Positions 1 through 3,475 of a stretch of 5,778 nt of DNA are shown here, piece after piece; the first letter of the stretch is position 1, and every line of letters begins with the position of its first letter. A program made the translations under genes and the position numbers. The notes beneath the pieces are model-generated. The model made no database searches, was not told where the DNA came from, and worked only from the letters and a program-made list of their open reading frames with translations. This stretch comes from Phycisphaerales bacterium (GTDB lineage Bacteria; Planctomycetota; Phycisphaerae; Phycisphaerales; UBA1924), in contig SLFH01000151.1 of the NCBI GenBank assembly GCA_007124345.1, positions 1-5,778 of the forward strand, written 5' to 3'.

Positions 1-589
1 CGATCAAGCTACGCAGCAGGCGAGAGCCGACCCGACGCCTGAGACCCAACCGCACGCCCCGCGTCGTCAGCCACGCCCCAAACGCGAAAAACGCCAGAAC
101 AACGACCGCCATCAACAGCAGCGGCAACGCACGCACAATGTCCCGACGCAGCGACGCGAGACCCGTCTGCGCGCCGCTGAAATCCCATATCGATGCCTCC
201 CTCACGGACATCTGGTTCGCGACAGCAGCGACATCCTGCGTGTTACGCGCCAGATCGCCCGCCCACCTCTTCAGTTCCTCAGACTCCGCAACCCCGCGAA
301 GAAACACCACGCCCTCTTCCACCTGAACATTCGGATCGGTGAACCATCCCGTCGCGATGAGAATGCCCTCCAAACGCTCGCGGATCTGGTCATCGCGAGC
401 CACCGGCTCGATGTCCACCCTGGCCGTCGCCGGCGAAACCTGATCCCTCGCCGGAGCAGACTGACCGGGGCCCTGATCTCTGGAAACCGTCTGCGCCCTG
501 CCCGACGAAACACCCTGAAACAGCACCAAACCCAGCAGCACTGCGGCCAGAAAGCATCGAGAGCCGGTGTTGACCGCAAGACAGCCCAT
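1..589 (-). CDS. Mechanosensitive (MscS-family) channel with N-terminal BON domain, 3' part outside window
   Basis: Seen: an open frame from ATG at 589 to the left edge (196 codons, no stop), with an in-frame TGA shortly upstream, so 589 is the first ATG. Residues 1-32 look like a Sec signal peptide: a hydrophobic core at 13-24 (FLAAVLLGLVLF) and a likely cut after GRA at 30-32. A polar Gln/Pro-rich linker follows to about 60. Residues 63-129 match a BON domain, with GVVFLRGV at 93-100 and a Val-Ala repeat at 120-124. Residues 155-173 form a strong membrane helix followed by a basic stretch. Known: BON domains bind periplasmic surfaces or lipids, and the order signal peptide-BON-membrane helix occurs in MscS-type channels that release solutes under hypo-osmotic stress. 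Inferred: the pore helices and MscS beta domain lie beyond the edge, so a non-channel BON membrane protein is not excluded. No Shine-Dalgarno sequence precedes the start. Codon wobble is G/T-rich, unlike the C-ending neighbour. Confidence 0.72.
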   Translation of the reverse strand, partial: MGCLAVNTGSRCFLAAVLLGLVLFQGVSSGRAQTVSRDQGPGQSAPARDQVSPATARVDIEPVARDDQIRERLEGILIATGWFTDPNVQVEEGVVFLRGVAESEELKRWAGDLARNTQDVAAVANQMSVREASIWDFSGAQTGLASLRRDIVRALPLLLMAVVVLAFFAFGAWLTTRGVRLGLRRRVGSRLLRSLI

Positions 590-595
590 CGAACG

Positions 596-601
596 ATTGT
601 A
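596..601 (-). promoter_or_regulatory. Candidate -10 element (TACAAT) for the channel gene, leaderless start
   Basis: Read on the minus strand, TACAAT matches the sigma70 -10 consensus at 5 of 6 bases. Six bases separate it from the A of the ATG at 589, which is about where transcription would start, so the mRNA may have no leader. This agrees with the missing Shine-Dalgarno sequence. No good -35 box lies 16-18 bases upstream (GCCTTC is the closest by spacing), which lowers confidence. Confidence 0.35.
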
Positions 602-709
602 GAGGGCTCAAGAAACAGGAAGGCATGATCGAGAGTGCCCCGCCGGTGATCGACTCCGGACGCGCAAGCCCTCCATCCGGCGCTTCCGCCGACAACGACC
701 TCTGGCGAA

Positions 710-723
710 GCGGTCATGACCGC
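710..723. promoter_or_regulatory. Perfect 14-bp palindrome, candidate operator
   Basis: GCGGTCATGACCGC is identical to its own reverse complement. It lies in the divergent spacer, 121 bp from the channel start and 267 bp from the ClpX-like start, outside both predicted core promoters. A dimeric regulator could bind it and act on either gene. With no second copy in the window and no regulator gene next to it, the function is only inferred. Confidence 0.3.
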
Positions 724-896
724 AATGAGGGAAATGGCGGCAAGGACGCCGAACGGGGGATCCAGGCCCCGACTTCCCCCCGAGTCGCAAGTTCCCACTT
801 CACCGCCCCCAGAGGCGTGCCGACGGCCAGCCAGCGACCTCACGCACCGCCAGATCGCGCCCGCGCACCCTTCCCGTCAATCTGGGCAAATTCCCG

Positions 897-925
897 TTGA
901 CTCGCTCCGGCCGATCCGGTACTTT
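897..925 (+). promoter_or_regulatory. Candidate sigma70-type promoter of the ClpX-like gene
   Basis: TTGACT at 897-902 (5 of 6 bases of the -35 consensus) is followed after exactly 17 bases by TACTTT at 920-925, which keeps the T, A and final T that matter most in a -10 box. Transcription would start near 932 and give a leader of about 60 bases. The spacing is ideal, but the -10 box is only half matched. Confidence 0.45.
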
Positions 926-979
926 CGCCCTCCCGGCGGCCCAAGCGGCAACATCCAGACACCGAGGCTCATCACGAAC

Positions 980-984
980 GGAGG
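980..984 (+). promoter_or_regulatory. Ribosome binding site GGAGG of the ClpX-like gene
   Basis: GGAGG ends six bases before the ATG at 991, which is close to optimal spacing. It fixes the start and shows that the protein truly lacks the N-terminal zinc-binding domain found in ordinary ClpX. Confidence 0.75.
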
Positions 985-990
985 CGTGAC

Positions 991-3024
991 ATGGTTTCAT
1001 CGTGTTCATCGGCAAGTGACGCGTGCGGCGAAGCTGCGCCGGCACTCCCCACACCCGCGCAGATCATCAAGGCGCTCGACAGGTTCGTCATCGGTCAGGA
1101 CAGACCCAAACGCGACCTCGCGGTCGCCGTCTACAACCACTACCTCTCCCTCGCATACGCCGCACACCCCGCGGCAAGGCACAAAGACCTCGGCCCCCAG
1201 CACATCCTCCTCCTCGGCCCTACCGGCAGCGGCAAGACCTACCTCGTCCGGCGCATCGCCGAACTCCTCGATGTCCCCATCGTCTTCGCGAGCGCAACCT
1301 CGCTCGTCGAGGTCGGCTACAAGGGCGAGAGCGTCGATTCCTTGCTCGAAAGCCTCATCTCCCAGTGCGGCGGCGACACCCAGAAAGCCGAACGCGGCAT
1401 CATCTACATCGACGAGTTCGACAAAATCAGAAAGCCGAGCGTCAACCTCGGGCGCGATGTCTCGGGCGAGGGCGTCCAGAACGCCCTGCTCACGCTGCTC
1501 GACGGCCGCCGAACCACCACCGGCGGCTACCACACCTCCAAAACCACGCTCGATGTCTCGAAGATCCTGTTCATCTGCACCGGCGCCTTCTCTGAGCTGC
1601 CGCAGATTGTGCGCAGCCGGATCGACGGCGCCGGAGGCTTCGGCTTCGGCGCCGGGCGCGAGCTCGCCCGCATCGAAATCGAGTCCGACGATGACGCCTA
1701 CGCCCAGGGCGTCCACGACGACCTGATCCGGTATGGCTTCATCCCCGAAATCGTCGGCCGCTTTGCCGCGATCACAGCACTCAGAACGCTCTCAGAAGAC
1801 GACCTCGTCCGCATCCTGACCGACGCGGGCGACTCGACCCTCGAAAAACAGCGGACCCTCTTCGCCATCCACGGCATCGAGCTGCTTTTCCCCAGCGAGT
1901 CGCTCAGGACCGTCGCGCAGATGTCACGCCGGCTCGGCACGGGGGCGCGGGGGCTCGTCAGCCTCGTCCGCAACGCGCTGGACGACGTCAACTGGCGCCT
2001 GCCCGACCTGCAGGAAGAGGGCGTCGACCGCGTGGTCATCACGCCCGAGACCGTACGGCGGACCGGCGAGCCGATCGTCCTCCGCCGCGACGACCCGCTG
2101 CCCCCCGAGTGGGCCGACGAGGTCACACCGAACGATCCGAAGCCCCACGAGGAAGCCGATCAGCAGCGCCCGCCGCTTCCGGACATCAACACGCTCCGCG
2201 CCTCGGCCCTCCACCCCGGAGGCGTTGCCGCCGCCACCCCGTCGGCTGGATCCTCCCCAGGGATCACCGACACCAGGAGCTGGTCGCCCGCGCGCGTCGC
2301 CAGGCGTCTGGAGCGCGTCAAGAAGGAGCTCGATTGGCCCAACACCACGGGCTCGGCTCGGAAGTGGTGGGAGGCCTTCGAGAACGAGAACCGCACACGC
2401 ACTGCGCTCGTGCTGCGGGTCGCCGAAGAGCTGCTCGTCCGCAAAGCGACGATCACCGAGTTTTTCCTGGCGTATGTCTACAGCAACTGCGACAACATCC
2501 AGGGAAACCTCCTCTACCTGGACTACACGCGGATCAAGAACCGCGAAGTGAAGAAGAGGAAGAAGCGGGCGCAGGCGAACTCGAAGCCGAAGCCCACCGA
2601 CCTGTTCCCCGCCCAAGCCGATGAAAAGTCCGGTGCAGACGGCGATGGCGATGCCGAGAGCGACAACAACCACGAGTTTTCCCGGATTCTCACGGTGCGG
2701 GGCTGTCTGGCCTCCAAACCGGAAGGGGCCCCGGAGAAGTCGGGCCGAGCTCACGGATCTGACGCGCCGCCTGAAGGGCTCGACCCTCGCGTTCGATCGT
2801 GCTTCCGCCTCCGGGTGAGTCGGAACAGGGCGCGAGTCACCGTCAGCCGAGCCGCAGGGATCGCTTCTCTTCGCAGGCGATTGCCGCGGCAAGACCCTCG
2901 GCGACTTCCAGCGATCGCACAAGGCAGGACAGTGCTCCGGCCGTGGCTCGGGTCCAAGCGTCGCCCGGGCGGCCGGTCTCGACCAGGTGAGGCTCGGTGT
3001 GCAGGCCGCAGCCGAGACACTTGA
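991..3024 (+). CDS. ClpX-like AAA+ unfoldase, no zinc domain, unique C-terminal extension
   Basis: Seen: residues 19-365 follow ClpX throughout. Motifs are LPTP and VIGQ at 19-36, Walker A GPTGSGKT at 76-83, Walker B IIYIDE at 137-142, DVSGEGVQ at 156-163, ILFICTGAF at 192-200, the arginine finger in GFIPEIVGRF (Arg257) and sensor-2 GARGL (Arg320). Known: ClpX hexamers unfold proteins using ATP and pass them to ClpP in the cytoplasm. Odd points: only 18 residues precede LPTP and there is no four-Cys zinc domain; pore loop 1 reads GYKGE (109-113), not GYVGE; the RKH loop is shortened and lacks RKH (171-190); the ClpP-docking loop reads FGF (217-219), not IGF. Past 366 comes a Pro-rich linker, a helical domain at about 430-520, a Lys/Arg run at 517-526 and an acidic run at 544-558, none of which I recognise. 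No clpP is adjacent. The frame is open to 3024, but the last part overlaps the transferase gene and looks non-coding; the true end may be 2818 (608 residues) after a frameshift. Inferred: a specialised paralogue, not the housekeeping ClpX. Confidence 0.85.
   Translation: MVSSCSSASDACGEAAPALPTPAQIIKALDRFVIGQDRPKRDLAVAVYNHYLSLAYAAHPAARHKDLGPQHILLLGPTGSGKTYLVRRIAELLDVPIVFASATSLVEVGYKGESVDSLLESLISQCGGDTQKAERGIIYIDEFDKIRKPSVNLGRDVSGEGVQNALLTLLDGRRTTTGGYHTSKTTLDVSKILFICTGAFSELPQIVRSRIDGAGGFGFGAGRELARIEIESDDDAYAQGVHDDLIRYGFIPEIVGRFAAITALRTLSEDDLVRILTDAGDSTLEKQRTLFAIHGIELLFPSESLRTVAQMSRRLGTGARGLVSLVRNALDDVNWRLPDLQEEGVDRVVITPETVRRTGEPIVLRRDDPLPPEWADEVTPNDPKPHEEADQQRPPLPDINTLRASALHPGGVAAATPSAGSSPGITDTRSWSPARVARRLERVKKELDWPNTTGSARKWWEAFENENRTRTALVLRVAEELLVRKATITEFFLAYVYSNCDNIQGNLLYLDYTRIKNREVKKRKKRAQANSKPKPTDLFPAQADEKSGADGDGDAESDNNHEFSRILTVRGCLASKPEGAPEKSGRAHGSDAPPEGLDPRVRSCFRLRVSRNRARVTVSRAAGIASLRRRLPRQDPRRLPAIAQGRTVLRPWLGSKRRPGGRSRPGEARCAGRSRDT
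2747..2818 (+). other. Probable true C-terminus of the ClpX-like protein in the +2 frame
   Basis: From about 2747 the frame one base to the right reads AELTDLTRRLKGSTLAFDR and ends at TGA 2816-2818. By hand count, 20 of 24 of its codons end in G or C, against 15 of 24 in the frame continuing from 991. It would stop 24 bases short of the transferase stop codon, the normal layout for convergent genes. The switch would need one base skipped near 2725-2746, where GGGGCCCC (2725-2732) is a likely place for a sequencing error, a mutation or slippage. Which of these applies cannot be told here. Confidence 0.45.
2814..2841. terminator. Weak hairpin between convergent gene ends
   Basis: GGTGAGTC (2814-2821) can pair with GAGTCACC (2834-2841) with one G-G mismatch and a 12-base loop. 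It lies just past the transferase stop (2843-2845) and across the alternative ClpX-like stop (2816-2818), where a bidirectional terminator would be expected. There is no T-run on either strand and the stem is imperfect, so this is a low-confidence call. Confidence 0.22.
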
Positions 3025-3475
3025 GCACGGCTTCCTTGCGCGTCCAGATCTGGAAGAAGAGCCGAGGTTCGGGCGTCTGACGCCAGAGCGCCAACTCCCG
3101 GTCTGTCAGTGTGAGTCGGAGGAGGCGTTCGTCGATGGCGTCTGGTTCGACGCGGGCTCGGGGTGTCCCCGATCGCAGGAGGAGTTCGGGGTCGACCCGC
3201 TCGATGTCGAAGCCCACGCGGCAGCCGTTCGTCACGGCGAGCGCCGCGGCGCCGTCGCACGATGAGGCGCTCCAGCAGAGTTCGGGCAGCAGGGGGGAGG
3301 ACGGGCGGCCGTAGGCGTCGCGGGTAACACTCGATTCGTCGAATGGTGTGGCGGCGAGGTCGGTCAGTACACCGTCACGCAGGCGGCGTGAGATCGACCT
3401 CGCCTCGGAACGGTTCCAGGGGCCGAGCTCCAGCCGGAGGTCGATGAGGCCTGGCTTTGGCGGCGCGTGGGTCAT
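2843..3475 (-). CDS. Sfp-type 4'-phosphopantetheinyl transferase
   Basis: It would transfer 4'-phosphopantetheine from coenzyme A to the conserved serine of carrier domains, turning apo into holo form, in the cytoplasm. Seen: 210 residues, within the usual 200-250 for the Sfp class. YGRPS at 55-59 is the substrate-side motif. VGFDIERVD at 87-95 supplies the metal ligands Asp90 and Glu92. FFQIWTRKEAVLKCLGCGL at 140-158 supplies Glu148 and the Lys147/Lys152 positions of the W-x-x-K-E-A signature. Odd: the family motif S-H-S/T-x-G reads SASSCDG at 69-75, so the histidine that contacts CoA in Sfp appears to be Ser72. Its ATG overlaps the stop of the upstream synthetase gene as ATGA and no strong Shine-Dalgarno sequence precedes it, so translation is probably coupled. 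The obvious partner is the carrier domain of that synthetase; use on other carriers is possible. Confidence 0.92.
   Translation of the reverse strand: MTHAPPKPGLIDLRLELGPWNRSEARSISRRLRDGVLTDLAATPFDESSVTRDAYGRPSSPLLPELCWSASSCDGAAALAVTNGCRVGFDIERVDPELLLRSGTPRARVEPDAIDERLLRLTLTDRELALWRQTPEPRLFFQIWTRKEAVLKCLGCGLHTEPHLVETGRPGDAWTRATAGALSCLVRSLEVAEGLAAAIACEEKRSLRLG
3472..3475 (-). promoter_or_regulatory. ATGA stop-start overlap coupling synthetase and transferase
   Basis: On the minus strand ATGA contains the transferase ATG (3475-3473) and the synthetase TGA (3474-3472). Such overlaps allow ribosomes to re-initiate after termination and show that the two genes share one mRNA. The 20 bases before it hold no clear Shine-Dalgarno motif. 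Confidence 0.85.

Larger units (their letters stand above)
590..990. other. Divergent intergenic region between the channel and ClpX-like genes
   Basis: This 401-bp gap separates two start codons pointing away from each other. I see no convincing gene in it: open frames here are short or are extensions of frames antisense to real genes, and none has a good ribosome site or recognisable protein. It contains a candidate rightward promoter at 897-925, a ribosome site at 980-984, a leftward -10 element at 596-601 and a perfect palindrome at 710-723. The remaining bases show no structure I can name. Confidence 0.7.

Noticed and set aside
271..843. Minus-strand open frame of 190 codons at the start of the channel gene.
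   Set aside because: It overlaps the channel gene on the same strand in another frame. The channel frame has a signal peptide, BON domain and membrane helix, while this one is Arg/Ser/Trp-rich with no domain.
1627..1654. GGCGCC inverted copies flanking the FGF-loop codons, a possible hairpin.
   Set aside because: They are explained by Gly/Ala codons in a conserved coding loop and sit in the middle of a gene.
1006..1716. Minus-strand open frame of 236 codons inside the ClpX-like gene.
   Set aside because: It is rich in Asp, Glu, Val, Ala and Gly, as expected for the antisense of a GC-rich gene, and the sense strand encodes Walker A and B motifs.
716..1726. Open frame of 336 codons on the plus strand covering the spacer and the start of the ClpX-like gene.
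   Set aside because: The product is Ser/Thr/Pro/Arg low complexity from the wrong frame of a C-rich coding region, and it has no ribosome site or known motif.
1924..2922. Long open frame (332 codons) on the minus strand opposite the ClpX-like gene.
   Set aside because: Its product is Val/Gly/Leu/Arg/Asp-rich without any recognisable domain, and it lies antisense to a gene with clear ClpX motifs and a ribosome site. Its membrane-like stretch is just the reverse reading of the acidic GDGDAESD region.
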